A DNA stretch of 44,078 bases, taken from positions 1-44,078 of the forward strand of contig NZ_FNCC01000027.1 of NCBI RefSeq assembly GCF_900100955.1. The letters run 5' to 3'. The notes under the pieces were generated by a model that was given only the letters and a program-made list of their open reading frames with translations, ran no database searches and was not told the origin of the DNA. This DNA comes from Lentzea fradiae (lineage in GTDB: Bacteria; Actinomycetota; Actinomycetes; Mycobacteriales; Pseudonocardiaceae). This document shows, in pieces, positions 16,624-26,937 of this stretch (positions are counted from its first letter, which is position 1; every line of letters begins with the position of its first letter). Both the position numbers and the translations under genes were made by a program.

Positions 16624-18033
16624 GTGGTGGACCAGCCCACCATCACACCTGCCGTCGCTGAGCTCGCCGCTCGGTTCTCCGCCGCGGGCAAGCGCCTCTA
16701 CCTCGTCGGTGGCAGCGTGCGCGACGCCGTGCTGGGGCGGCCGACGAACGACTTCGACCTCACCACGGACGCGCGTCCGGCCGAGATCCAGCGCCTGCTG
16801 GGCGGCTGGGCGGAGGCGCAGTGGGACACCGGCATCGCCTTCGGCACGGTCGGCGCGTCGAAGAACGGCGAGATCCTCGAGATCACGACCTTCCGCGCGG
16901 ACGTCTACGACGGCGTCACCCGCAACCCCGAGGTGACCTTCGGCGACTCGATCGACGGCGACCTGGTGCGGCGCGACTTCACGGTCAACGCGATGGCGTT
17001 CGACGTGGCCGCCCGCGAGCTCGTCGACCCGACCGGGGGCCTCCAGGCGCTGCACGACGGCGTGCTGGACACGCCGGCGACCCCGCAGGAGTCGTTCGGC
17101 GACGACCCGCTGCGGATGCTGCGGGCCGCCCGGTTCGTGTCGCAGCTCGGCTTCACGGCGGCGCCGCGGGTGGTCGAGGCGATGCGGTCGATGGCGGGCG
17201 AGCTCACCCGCATCACGCCGGAGCGCGTGCAGGTCGAGCTCTCCAAGCTCCTGTGCGGCGCGCACCCGCGCCGCGGCATCGAGCTCATGGTGGAGACCGG
17301 GCTGGCCGACGTCGTGCTGCCCGAGCTCACCGCCATGAAGCTGGAAATCGACGAACACCATCAGCACAAGGACGTCTTCGACCACTCCCTGGTTGTGCTG
17401 GAGCAGGCGATCGATCTGGAGGACCCGGAACGGTCACCCGATCTGGTGCTCCGGATCGCCGCGCTCCTGCACGACGTCGGCAAGCCGGCCACGAGGCGGT
17501 TCGAGCCGGGTGGCGGCGTCTCGTTCCACCACCACGAGGTGGTCGGCGCGAAGATGGTCCGCAAGCGCTTGCGGGCGTTGCGGTTCTCGAAGGAGATCAC
17601 CGAGGACGTCGCCAAGCTCGTGTACCTCCACCTGCGGTTCCACGGCTACGGCAACGGCGAGTGGACCGACTCGGCGGTGCGCCGGTACGTGACGGACGCG
17701 GGCGATCTCCTGACGCGGTTGCACAAGCTCGTCCGCGCCGACTGCACGACGAGGAACAAGCGCAAGGCGAACCTGCTGCGCCGCACGTACGACTCCCTGG
17801 AGGAGCGCATCGCGCGCATCGCGGCCGAGGAGGACCTCGCGCGCGTCCGCCCCGACCTCGACGGCAACGAGATCATGAAGCTGCTCGGCCTGCCGCCCGG
17901 TCCGCAGGTCGGCGCCGCCTGGAAGTTCCTCAAGGAGCTCCGGCTTGACAAGGGGCCGATGGAACGCGACGAGGCCGAGGCCGCGCTGTTCGAGTGGGCG
18001 CGCGAGCAGGGCATCACTCCCCCGTCTCAGTGA
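16624..18033 (+). CDS. pcnA: CCA tRNA nucleotidyltransferase / poly(A) polymerase family with HD domain
   Basis: The 469-residue class II nucleotidyltransferase adds or repairs the CCA end of tRNA. It shows LVGGSVRDAVLG at about 20-31, the catalytic DFDLTTD at about 38-44, the RRDFTVNAMA motif, and a C-terminal HD phosphohydrolase domain with LLHDVGKP. GTG 16624 (or the adjacent GTG 16627) is preferred to GTG 16597 because AGGAG at 16613-16617 lies 6 nt upstream. Both A-adding and CCA-adding enzymes occur in this family; location next to the Nudix-murJ block is typical for actinobacteria. Confidence 0.94.
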   Translation: MVDQPTITPAVAELAARFSAAGKRLYLVGGSVRDAVLGRPTNDFDLTTDARPAEIQRLLGGWAEAQWDTGIAFGTVGASKNGEILEITTFRADVYDGVTRNPEVTFGDSIDGDLVRRDFTVNAMAFDVAARELVDPTGGLQALHDGVLDTPATPQESFGDDPLRMLRAARFVSQLGFTAAPRVVEAMRSMAGELTRITPERVQVELSKLLCGAHPRRGIELMVETGLADVVLPELTAMKLEIDEHHQHKDVFDHSLVVLEQAIDLEDPERSPDLVLRIAALLHDVGKPATRRFEPGGGVSFHHHEVVGAKMVRKRLRALRFSKEITEDVAKLVYLHLRFHGYGNGEWTDSAVRRYVTDAGDLLTRLHKLVRADCTTRNKRKANLLRRTYDSLEERIARIAAEEDLARVRPDLDGNEIMKLLGLPPGPQVGAAWKFLKELRLDKGPMERDEAEAALFEWAREQGITPPSQ

Positions 18034-18034
18034 C

Positions 18035-18087
18035 GCCCGGTGATGGCGTGACATCGCCGCGTTAGCGAAATGTCAGCGCCGCCGGGC
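18035..18087. terminator. long imperfect hairpin after pcnA
   Basis: Starting 2 nt after the pcnA stop, nested arms pair as GCCCGG/CCGGGC and GGCGTGACAT/ATGTCA-G-CGCC with one bulged G. It probably terminates pcnA, but it could also be a leader structure for the next gene. Confidence 0.5.
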
Positions 18088-18120
18088 ACCATGAGCACGG
18101 GCTCAAGGGGGGTGGTGCAG

Positions 18121-18375
18121 ATGTTCAGCTGGGGACTTTCCGCCGGTCCTGTCGTGCAGGGCCTGGACGTGCTCACGGACGGGCAGCGGGCCGTGCTCAG
18201 GTGCCTGGCCCGCGGTCACGAGGACCACGAGATCGCGCGCGTGCTCGGCCTCGGTCTGCAGGAGGTGGCCGACGAGGTCACCGACATCCTGCGCAGGCTG
18301 GAGCTACCCGACCGGGTGGCCGCGGTCGTCTTCGCCCACGAGGCCGGGATGCTGCACCTGCCGTTTCCGCGCTGA
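18121..18375 (+). CDS. small LuxR/GerE-type helix-turn-helix protein
   Basis: An 84-residue stand-alone HTH protein: LTDGQRAVLRCLARGHEDHEIARVL corresponds to the first helices of a GerE domain and EVADEVTDILRRLEL to the recognition and following helix. There is no receiver or ligand domain. ATG 18121 is preceded by AAGGGGGG at 18105-18112; upstream ATGs at 18091 and 18070 lack a good SD. Its 3' end overlaps the convergent MFS gene by 72 nt. DNA targets are unknown. Confidence 0.72.
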   Translation: MFSWGLSAGPVVQGLDVLTDGQRAVLRCLARGHEDHEIARVLGLGLQEVADEVTDILRRLELPDRVAAVVFAHEAGMLHLPFPR

Positions 18376-19644
18376 CGCGACCAGGTAGGCGGCGAGACCG
18401 GCTAGGTAGAGACCCGCGGCGGTGAGCAGGAGACCGGGCGAGCGCCCGTCCAGGGGGACCATCGTCGCGGTGATGGACACCGCGGTGACCTGCGTGACGT
18501 TGAAGAGCGTGTCGTAGAGCGAGAACACCCGCCCGCGCACCTCGTCGCCGACGTCGTGCTGCACCGCGGTGTCCACGCACAGCTTGATGACCTGACCGGC
18601 GAAGATGACGAAGAACCCGGCGGCGAGCACGGTCGGCAGCGTCATCGGCAGCCCGAGCCCGACCTGCGCGGCGGCGGTGAGCAGCAGGGCGCCGCAGATC
18701 GTGCGCTTCGTGCCGAACCTGTCGACGAGGCGGTCGGTGAGCACGCCCGCGAGAAGGATGCCCGCGCCGCCCGCGACGGCGATCTCGCCGAGCCCGGCGA
18801 TGCCCGCCTTGAGGAAGCCGAAGTCCTCCAGGCTGTAGCGCATCAGCAGCAACGTGATCATCAGGCTGACGGCGAACCCGGCCCGGTGCGCGAGCAGCGC
18901 CGCGAGCCCGGCCGTGACGCTCGGCGTCCTGGCGGTGGCCTTGGCGCCGTCGAGCAGGCCGCGGGCGACGGCCTTCACCGCGTTGTCCGGCTCGTCGACC
19001 GCGTCCGGGCCGAGGACGCCCGCCTTGAACCGGCCGGCGATGAACGCGCCCAGGAACAGGCCGAGCACGGCGAAGCTGGTGGTCCAGCCCGACCCGCCGT
19101 CCCCGGCGCCGAGCAGCGCGCGGAGCCCGATCGCGCAGCCGGCACCGACCACGGCCGTGATCGCCCCTGCCGTCGTGGCCAGCGCGTTCGCCTCGACCAG
19201 GTGGTCCTCCGGCACGACGTGCGGCAGCGACGCGGACAGCCCGGACCCGACGAACCGGCCGATGCCCATGACGACGAGCGCGAACACGTACAGCGGCAGC
19301 CCGCTCAGCCCCGCTCCGACGGCGGCCGCGGTGCCCAGCACGAACACGCCGCGCAGGAGGTTGGCGACGACGATGACCTTCTTGCGGTCCCACCGGTCGA
19401 GCAACGCGCCCGCGAACGGGCCGACCAGCGAGTACGGCAGCAGGAGGACGGCGAACCCCGCCGCGATGGCCGCCGGGGCGGCGTGACGTTCCGGGTTGAA
19501 GAGGACGGCGCCGGCGAGCCCCGCCTGGAAGAGCCCGTCGCCCCACTGCGAGGCGAGCCGGGTCGCGAGGAGCCTGCGGTACTCGGGGATGCCGAGGAAC
19601 CGGCGCGATCCCCAGTGGTGGGTCTGCGCCGCGAGCGTCGTCAC
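18304..19644 (-). CDS. major facilitator superfamily transporter
   Basis: The 446-residue protein has about 12 hydrophobic segments. The loop between segments 2 and 3 reads GALLDRWDRKKV, the MFS motif A, and a related GVLTDRLVDRFGTKR appears in the second half. This matches MFS_1/MFS_3 exporters; the substrate cannot be assigned. It converges on the LuxR-type gene with a 72-nt overlap, so its last 24 codons are read on both strands. Start ATG 19644 is about 237 bp from the divergent YqgE gene. Confidence 0.85.
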   Translation of the reverse strand: MTTLAAQTHHWGSRRFLGIPEYRRLLATRLASQWGDGLFQAGLAGAVLFNPERHAAPAAIAAGFAVLLLPYSLVGPFAGALLDRWDRKKVIVVANLLRGVFVLGTAAAVGAGLSGLPLYVFALVVMGIGRFVGSGLSASLPHVVPEDHLVEANALATTAGAITAVVGAGCAIGLRALLGAGDGGSGWTTSFAVLGLFLGAFIAGRFKAGVLGPDAVDEPDNAVKAVARGLLDGAKATARTPSVTAGLAALLAHRAGFAVSLMITLLLMRYSLEDFGFLKAGIAGLGEIAVAGGAGILLAGVLTDRLVDRFGTKRTICGALLLTAAAQVGLGLPMTLPTVLAAGFFVIFAGQVIKLCVDTAVQHDVGDEVRGRVFSLYDTLFNVTQVTAVSITATMVPLDGRSPGLLLTAAGLYLAGLAAYLVASARKRQVQHPGLVGEDDRGHPVG

Positions 19645-19681
19645 CGTTGCACCATAGGCGCGGCTTCGTGAAAACCACGAA

Positions 19682-19703
19682 AGCCGGACCTCGCGGTCCG
19701 GCT
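19682..19703. other. hairpin in the 237-bp intergenic region 19645-19881
   Basis: AGCCGGACC pairs with GGTCCGGCT around TCGC. A smaller repeat, CTTCGTG/CACGAA, lies just before it. The rest of 19645-19881 shows no credible gene; it probably carries the divergent promoters for the MFS and YqgE genes, but no clear -35/-10 pair was recognised. Confidence 0.45.
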
Positions 19704-19881
19704 CCCGTGGATCGGATGCCAGGTCGCCTCACGGCGCGTTGCGCTTCGCGGCTCCAGCCGGACGGTATTCCGCGAAGGCGGTTGTCTGTTGAGCCCGGGG
19801 GACACAAAGACATCCGACAGTTAAGTCTAACGGGGCGCGGCCCTGAGTTGTTCCGGCGATCACGAGTGATTTCATGGTGAC

Positions 19882-20454
19882 GTGCGTCCCGATGCCGAAG
19901 TCGAGCCAGGCTCCCTGTTGGTTGCCGCTCCGAGCCTGAACGACCCGAACTTCACGCGCACCGTCGTGTACGTCATCGACCAACGTCCGGAGGGGACGCT
20001 CGGCGTCGTGCTGAACCGCCCCTCCGAGGTGGCGGTGCACGACGTGCTGCCGCCGTGGGGCCCGCACGTCAGCAAGCCGCAGTGCGTCCACATCGGCGGC
20101 CCGGTCGAGCAGAAGACGGCGCTGTGCCTCGCCGCGCTGAAGGCGGGCACCGACCCGTCCGTCGTGGAGGGTCTGGTCGGCGTGCAGGGCCCGGTGGCGC
20201 TGATCGACCTCGACGCGGAGCCGGAGGACCTGGTGCCGCTGGTGCGAGGGCTGCGGGTGTTCGCGGGCTACAGCGGCTGGGGCGAGGGCCAGCTCGCGGG
20301 TGAGATCGAGCGCGGTGACTGGATCGTCGTCACCGGTCTCGCCGACGACGTGCTGGCGGAGGCGAACGTCGACCTGTGGGGCCGGGTGCTGCGCAGGCAG
20401 GGGATGCCGCTGGCGCTGCTGTCGACCTACCCGACCGACGTCCGCAACAACTGA
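19882..20454 (+). CDS. YqgE/AlgH family protein (UPF0301)
   Basis: The 190-residue product matches the family along its length: an N-terminal GSLLVAAPSLNDPNFTRTVVYV, then EGTLGVVLNRPS, the HIGGPV segment, and FAGYSGWGEGQLAGEI near the C-terminal third. The biochemical role of the family is not established. GTG 19882 is the only sensible in-frame start; upstream ATG 19874 is out of frame, and no good SD is visible. The stop codon overlaps a parS-like site at 20453-20466. Confidence 0.92.
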   Translation: MRPDAEVEPGSLLVAAPSLNDPNFTRTVVYVIDQRPEGTLGVVLNRPSEVAVHDVLPPWGPHVSKPQCVHIGGPVEQKTALCLAALKAGTDPSVVEGLVGVQGPVALIDLDAEPEDLVPLVRGLRVFAGYSGWGEGQLAGEIERGDWIVVTGLADDVLAEANVDLWGRVLRRQGMPLALLSTYPTDVRNN

Positions 20455-20466
20455 TTCACGTGAAAC
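20453..20466. promoter_or_regulatory. parS: parS-like site 5 (one mismatch)
   Basis: GATTCACGTGAAAC differs from parS by one base (T2 to A). It overlaps the stop codon of the YqgE gene and lies about 19.6 kb from parA, within the distance over which actinomycete parS sites are scattered. Confidence 0.68.
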
Positions 20467-20475
20467 GTCGGGCGC

Positions 20476-20880
20476 TCAGAGCCCGGCGAGCGGGGAGCAG
20501 CCACCGCCGCCGCAGGCGCAGCCGCCGCAGCCCTTGGGCTTGACGGGCTCCGGCAGCGCCTCGGCCGCGCGGCTGCCGACGATCCCGCCGGCGAACGCGA
20601 TGGCCAGCGCGCCGACGAGCCCGATGATCCCGGCGGTCACGGCCAGGTCGGCCATGACGAACGCCATCGCGCCCGACACGACCGCCACGGCACCGGCGGC
20701 GATGTTCGGCACCCCGGCGACCCGGTTGGCCAGCACGAACGTCTCCTCGTCGCGCAGCGCCGCCGCGGTGCGCACCCCGAAGAACCGGTTACGCCGCAGC
20801 TTGCCCTGCAGACCCAGCAGACCGACCGCGCCGAGAGCGACGCCGAGCAGACCCAGGACGACCGACAGCACGATGTTCAC
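20476..20880 (-). CDS. SdpI-family membrane protein with Cys-rich C-terminal tail
   Basis: The protein has 134 residues if started at GTG 20880, where the first hydrophobic helix begins (NIVLSVVLGLLGVALG). The SdpI-like segment NRFFGVRTAAALRDEETFVLANR follows, then two or three further helices. SdpI family proteins include an immunity and signalling protein of Bacillus; the actinobacterial role is unknown. The tail ends CGGCACGGGGC, with four cysteines spaced C-x2-C-x-C-x4-C, suggesting metal binding. The longer frame to 21066 overlaps the leuS leader region antisense and is unlikely. Confidence 0.75.
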   Translation of the reverse strand: MNIVLSVVLGLLGVALGAVGLLGLQGKLRRNRFFGVRTAAALRDEETFVLANRVAGVPNIAAGAVAVVSGAMAFVMADLAVTAGIIGLVGALAIAFAGGIVGSRAAEALPEPVKPKGCGGCACGGGGCSPLAGL

Positions 20881-20991
20881 CCCATGAGGGTAGGACGCAA
20901 CGGCGGTGCCGGTCGCGGGAGCCCCGGTCTGGTGTGCCGCAGGCCACCGCCCGGTTAGTCGCGCTTGCGCTGCGCTGATACCGTTGACGTC

Positions 20992-21021
20992 ATGAGCACG
21001 GCCCGCCTGCTCCTTATCTAG
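20992..21021 (+). CDS. putative leucine leader peptide MSTARLLLI upstream of leuS
   Basis: ATG AGC ACG GCC CGC CTG CTC CTT ATC TAG encodes nine residues with three consecutive Leu codons, including CTT, which is rare in this high-GC DNA. A TGATAC element at 20976-20981 would start the transcript within a few bases of the ATG, making it nearly leaderless. The stop codon begins a stable hairpin, and a terminator-like stem follows before leuS. This is the layout of ribosome-mediated attenuation. Expression and regulation are inferred. Confidence 0.6.
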   Translation: MSTARLLLI

Positions 21022-21056
21022 CCGCGACGACCTGATCGCAAGACGGTCGGCGCGGC
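21021..21056 (+). promoter_or_regulatory. hairpin starting at the leader stop codon of leuS
   Basis: GCCGCG pairs with CGCGGC and, after one A-G mismatch, CGACC pairs with GGTCG around a 12-nt loop. A ribosome stalled on the Leu codons would cover the 5' arm and free the 3' arm. It may be the pause or anti-terminator element. Confidence 0.55.
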
Positions 21057-21057
21057 C

Positions 21058-21086
21058 ACCCTCCATGCCCGTCTGGGCTGGGGGGT
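21058..21086 (+). terminator. attenuator terminator-like hairpin upstream of leuS
   Basis: ACCCTCCATGCCC pairs with GGGCTGGGGGGT in a 12-bp stem with one bulged T, one T-G wobble and a GTCT loop. It is followed directly by TT (TTT including the last stem base). It lies 43 nt before the leuS start, so it can act only on the leader transcript. Confidence 0.6.
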
Positions 21087-21129
21087 TTCGTCATGTCAGG
21101 GGCAGGTTCGATGTGAGAGGGACGTTGAG

Positions 21130-23922
<2,793 letters not shown>

Positions 23923-23936
23923 TTCGTGTCGTGAGG

Positions 23937-23966
23937 AGGCGGCGTGGCCCACGGGCCGCGCCGCCT
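23937..23966. terminator. bidirectional hairpin between leuS and the tetR gene
   Basis: AGGCGGCGTGGCCC pairs with GGGCCGCGCCGCCT over 14 bp including one T-G wobble, with the innermost pairs open as a small loop. It lies 15 nt after leuS and between convergent genes. Confidence 0.82.
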
Positions 23967-23974
23967 TCGCGCGT

Positions 23975-24697
23975 TCAGCGGACGTGCGTGTCGTCGTCCA
24001 AGCCGATGTCCATGAGCATCTGGTCCAGCATGTTGTCGAACATCGGCTCCGGGTTGCTCACCACGAACGGGAACCGCCCGAACACCTCCAGCGCCACGTG
24101 CCCGTAGAGCCGCACCCACGACTGGATCACGTGGTAGACCTTGGCCAGCGGCAGCATGTCCGCGCACGCCGTGACGCCGTGCTCCGCGACCGCGCGGACC
24201 AGCGTCTGCTGGAACCGGACGAGGTCGTCGTGCAGCACCTCGGGCACCTCTTCGTCGCGGTGCTCCCCCGACGGGCCCGCCGCGATCGCGGGGCCCGCGA
24301 GCCGCAGGAACACCGAGCCGAACTGGTCGGCGCCGAGCGGGTCCCTGGGTGAGGCGAAGACCAGCGCGAACTCCTGCGGGTGCCCGAGAGCCCAGCGGCG
24401 GAAGGCGTGGCACACCGCTCTGACCTTGCACCCCGGCTCGCCGGACGTCTCCGCGGCGAGGTCGGCGTGCAGGCTCGCCGCCATGTCGTCGCAGATGTCG
24501 TCGCACAGCTGGCGCAGCAGGGCGTCGTGCGAGTCGTAGTAGCGGTACAGCGCCGGCGCGGTGATGCCGAGTTTGCGGGCGATGGCACGCAGGGTAACCG
24601 CGTCGCGTCCGCTTTCCACCAAAAGGGCGCGGGCCGCCTGCCGAATCTCGCGCTCGGTCTCGGCGCGGAGTCGTTCTCGGCGAGTGGCCTCGGTCAT
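23975..24697 (-). CDS. TetR/AcrR family transcriptional regulator
   Basis: The 240-residue product has an N-terminal TetR HTH at about 15-60 (REIRQAARALLVESGRDAVTLRAIARKLGITAPALYRYYDSH, cited in parts) and a longer C-terminal ligand domain like that of the WHG group. It is divergent from the mmpL gene across 113 bp, so it most likely represses that exporter and itself in the absence of a ligand. Ligand unknown. Confidence 0.88.
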   Translation of the reverse strand: MTEATRRERLRAETEREIRQAARALLVESGRDAVTLRAIARKLGITAPALYRYYDSHDALLRQLCDDICDDMAASLHADLAAETSGEPGCKVRAVCHAFRRWALGHPQEFALVFASPRDPLGADQFGSVFLRLAGPAIAAGPSGEHRDEEVPEVLHDDLVRFQQTLVRAVAEHGVTACADMLPLAKVYHVIQSWVRLYGHVALEVFGRFPFVVSNPEPMFDNMLDQMLMDIGLDDDTHVR

Positions 24698-24738
24698 ATG
24701 TCACTCCATCGGGTTGTAGACCCTGTCCACGGCCCCGT

Positions 24739-24771
24739 ACCGTTTCAGTGAACGGTGTTTACGCAGTTCAC
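24739..24771. promoter_or_regulatory. candidate TetR operator between tetR and mmpL
   Basis: Two overlapping inverted repeats are present: ACCGTT-N6-AACGGT at 24739-24756 and GTGAAC-N12-GTTCAC at 24748-24771. Both lie in the divergent intergenic region, as expected for a TetR operator. Which of them is bound is not resolved. Confidence 0.5.
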
Positions 24772-24810
24772 GGGATGTGCGCAGAACGGTAACTCAGGAG
24801 GCCGTCGCCG

Positions 24811-26937
24811 ATGTTCGCGAAGTGGGGCTCGATCGCATATCACCGCCGGTGGGTGGTGCTGATCGCGACAGTGGTCCTCGCCGTTCTCGGTGGTGTCTGG
24901 GGCCTGGGCGTCTTCGACAAGCTCAGCCAGGGCGGCTACGAGGCCCCCTCCAGCGAGGCCGCGCGGGCCGACAAGGTGGCCGAGGAGGCGTTCGGCCGGC
25001 AGAACGGCGACGTCATCGTCATCTACCGCGGCGACTTCACCAACCCGCTGGAGCTCAAGAAGGTCGCGGACCACGTCGCGGGCCTGCCGAAGGACGCCGT
25101 GCTCAAGACCGTCGGGCCGGTGCCGTCCGACGACCAGCAGCAGGCGCTCGTCGCCATCACGCTCTCCAGCGGTGACTCGAACGAGCAGATCAAGCAGTTC
25201 CAGAGCGTCCAGGAACGGCTGCCGATCGACGGCTTCACCCAGCAGGTCGGCGGGCTCGTGCCCACCCAGAAGGCCATCAACGACATGTCGCAGGACGACC
25301 TGACGCGCGCGGAGATGTTCTCGCTGCCGCTGGTCCTGCTCCTGCTCGTGATCATCTTCGGCGGTCTGGTCGCGGCCAGCCTGCCGGTCGTCGTCGGTGG
25401 CCTCGCGATCATGGGCGCGCTCGGCGTGCTGCACGCCGTCGCCATCTTCACCGAGGTCAACTCGTTCGCCGTCAACGTCGCGTCGCTGCTCGGCCTCGGC
25501 ATGGCGATCGACTACGGACTGTTCATGGTCGGCCGGTTCCGCGAGGAGCTCGCGCAGGGCCGCACCACCGAACAGGCCGTCGGCCGCACCGTCGCCTCGG
25601 CCGGTCGCACCGTCGTGTTCAGCGCGACGCTGCTGGTCATCGCCCTCGCCTGCCTGATGCTCTTCCCGCACGGCTTCCTCAAGTCCCTCGCCTACGGCGG
25701 TGTCGCCTCGGTCGCCATCGCGGCGCTGGTGTCGATCACGCTGCTGCCCGCGCTGCTGGGCGTGCTCGGCAAGCGCGTCGACAAGCTCGCCATGCCGTGG
25801 CGGAAGAAGGAGCCGAGCGAACGCGGCTGGCGCAAGCTCAGCGGTGCCGTCATGAAGCGGCCCGTGCTGATCGCGCTGCCGATCGTCGGTGTGCTCGTCG
25901 CGCTCGGCTCGCCGTTCCTCGGCGTCCAGTTCGGCCAGGTCACCGAGAAGGTGCTGCCGGAGGGCAACGCCGTGCGCGTGGCCACCGAGAACATCAACGA
26001 GAACTTCTCCGCGCTGTCCAGCACCGGCTTCCGGATCGTCGTCAAGGGCGGCGACGAGGCGGCCGTCCAGGAGTTCTTCGCCAAGGTCGCCGACGTGCCC
26101 GGTGTCGGCGAGGTCCAGCCGACCGGTGCGGGCAACGGCGTGATCTCCGCGTCCGCCGGGCTCGAGCAGGACGCGCTGAGCGACGAGTCGAAGCAGGCGC
26201 TGAAGGACGTCCGCGCGCTCACCCCGCCCGCCGGGGCCGAGGTGCTGGTCGGCGGCAACACCGCGACGGTCAGCGACTCGCTCGACGCCATCGCCGACGG
26301 CCTGCCGTTGATGATCGTGCTGCTCGTCGGCGCCACGCTCGTGCTGATGTTCCTCGCGTTCGGCTCGGTCGTGCTGCCGATCAAGGCCGTGCTGATGAGC
26401 GTGCTGTCGCTGTCGGCGACGTTCGGTGTGCTCGTGTGGGTCTTCCAGGAGGGCCACGGCGCGGACTGGCTCGGCGTCACGCCGGGGCCGCTGGAGTCCG
26501 GCATCGTCGTGCTGATGGCGGCGATCGTGTTCGGCCTGTCGACCGACTACGAGGTCTTCCTGCTGTCCCGCATGGTCGAGGCCCGCGGCCAGGGCGCGAC
26601 GACCGAGGAGGCGGTGACCACCGGTCTCGCCAAGACCGGCCGGGTCATCACCTCGGCCGCGCTGCTGCTGATCGTCGTCACCGGCGCGTTCGCGTTCTCG
26701 CAGGTCGCGATGATGCGGTTCGTCGGCGTCGGCATGATCCTCGCGCTCGCGCTCGACGCCACCGTGGTCCGGATGCTGCTCGTGCCCGCCGTGCTCAAGC
26801 TGCTCGGCAACGCCTCGTGGTGGTCACCCGGCCCGCTCAAGCGGATCCAGGAACGCCTCGCGCTTCACGACGAGCCCGCGGACGACCTCGACGACCCGTT
26901 CGACGACGAGGTCCGCAAGCCCGTCGCGGTCGGCTGA
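24811..26937 (+). CDS. MMPL-family RND transporter
   Basis: The 708-residue membrane protein has two MMPL repeats, each with one N-terminal helix, an external loop and a bundle of helices. The conserved proton-relay segments read GMAIDYGLFMVGRFREE near 230 and GLSTDYEVFLLSRMVEA near 577. These families export lipids or drugs; the cargo is not readable. ATG 24811 has AGGAGG upstream. The divergent TetR gene suggests inducible export. The last 73 nt overlap the convergent beta-propeller gene. Confidence 0.9.
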   Translation: MFAKWGSIAYHRRWVVLIATVVLAVLGGVWGLGVFDKLSQGGYEAPSSEAARADKVAEEAFGRQNGDVIVIYRGDFTNPLELKKVADHVAGLPKDAVLKTVGPVPSDDQQQALVAITLSSGDSNEQIKQFQSVQERLPIDGFTQQVGGLVPTQKAINDMSQDDLTRAEMFSLPLVLLLLVIIFGGLVAASLPVVVGGLAIMGALGVLHAVAIFTEVNSFAVNVASLLGLGMAIDYGLFMVGRFREELAQGRTTEQAVGRTVASAGRTVVFSATLLVIALACLMLFPHGFLKSLAYGGVASVAIAALVSITLLPALLGVLGKRVDKLAMPWRKKEPSERGWRKLSGAVMKRPVLIALPIVGVLVALGSPFLGVQFGQVTEKVLPEGNAVRVATENINENFSALSSTGFRIVVKGGDEAAVQEFFAKVADVPGVGEVQPTGAGNGVISASAGLEQDALSDESKQALKDVRALTPPAGAEVLVGGNTATVSDSLDAIADGLPLMIVLLVGATLVLMFLAFGSVVLPIKAVLMSVLSLSATFGVLVWVFQEGHGADWLGVTPGPLESGIVVLMAAIVFGLSTDYEVFLLSRMVEARGQGATTEEAVTTGLAKTGRVITSAALLLIVVTGAFAFSQVAMMRFVGVGMILALALDATVVRMLLVPAVLKLLGNASWWSPGPLKRIQERLALHDEPADDLDDPFDDEVRKPVAVG

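Noticed and set aside
19647..19880. 77-residue plus-strand frame in the MFS/YqgE gap
   Set aside because: No SD, no recognisable domain, and it spans hairpins and the likely divergent promoter region.
24739..24756. GTTTCAGTGAAC as another parS site
   Set aside because: It resembles parS only at the ends; the central CACGTG is missing, and it fits a TetR operator better.
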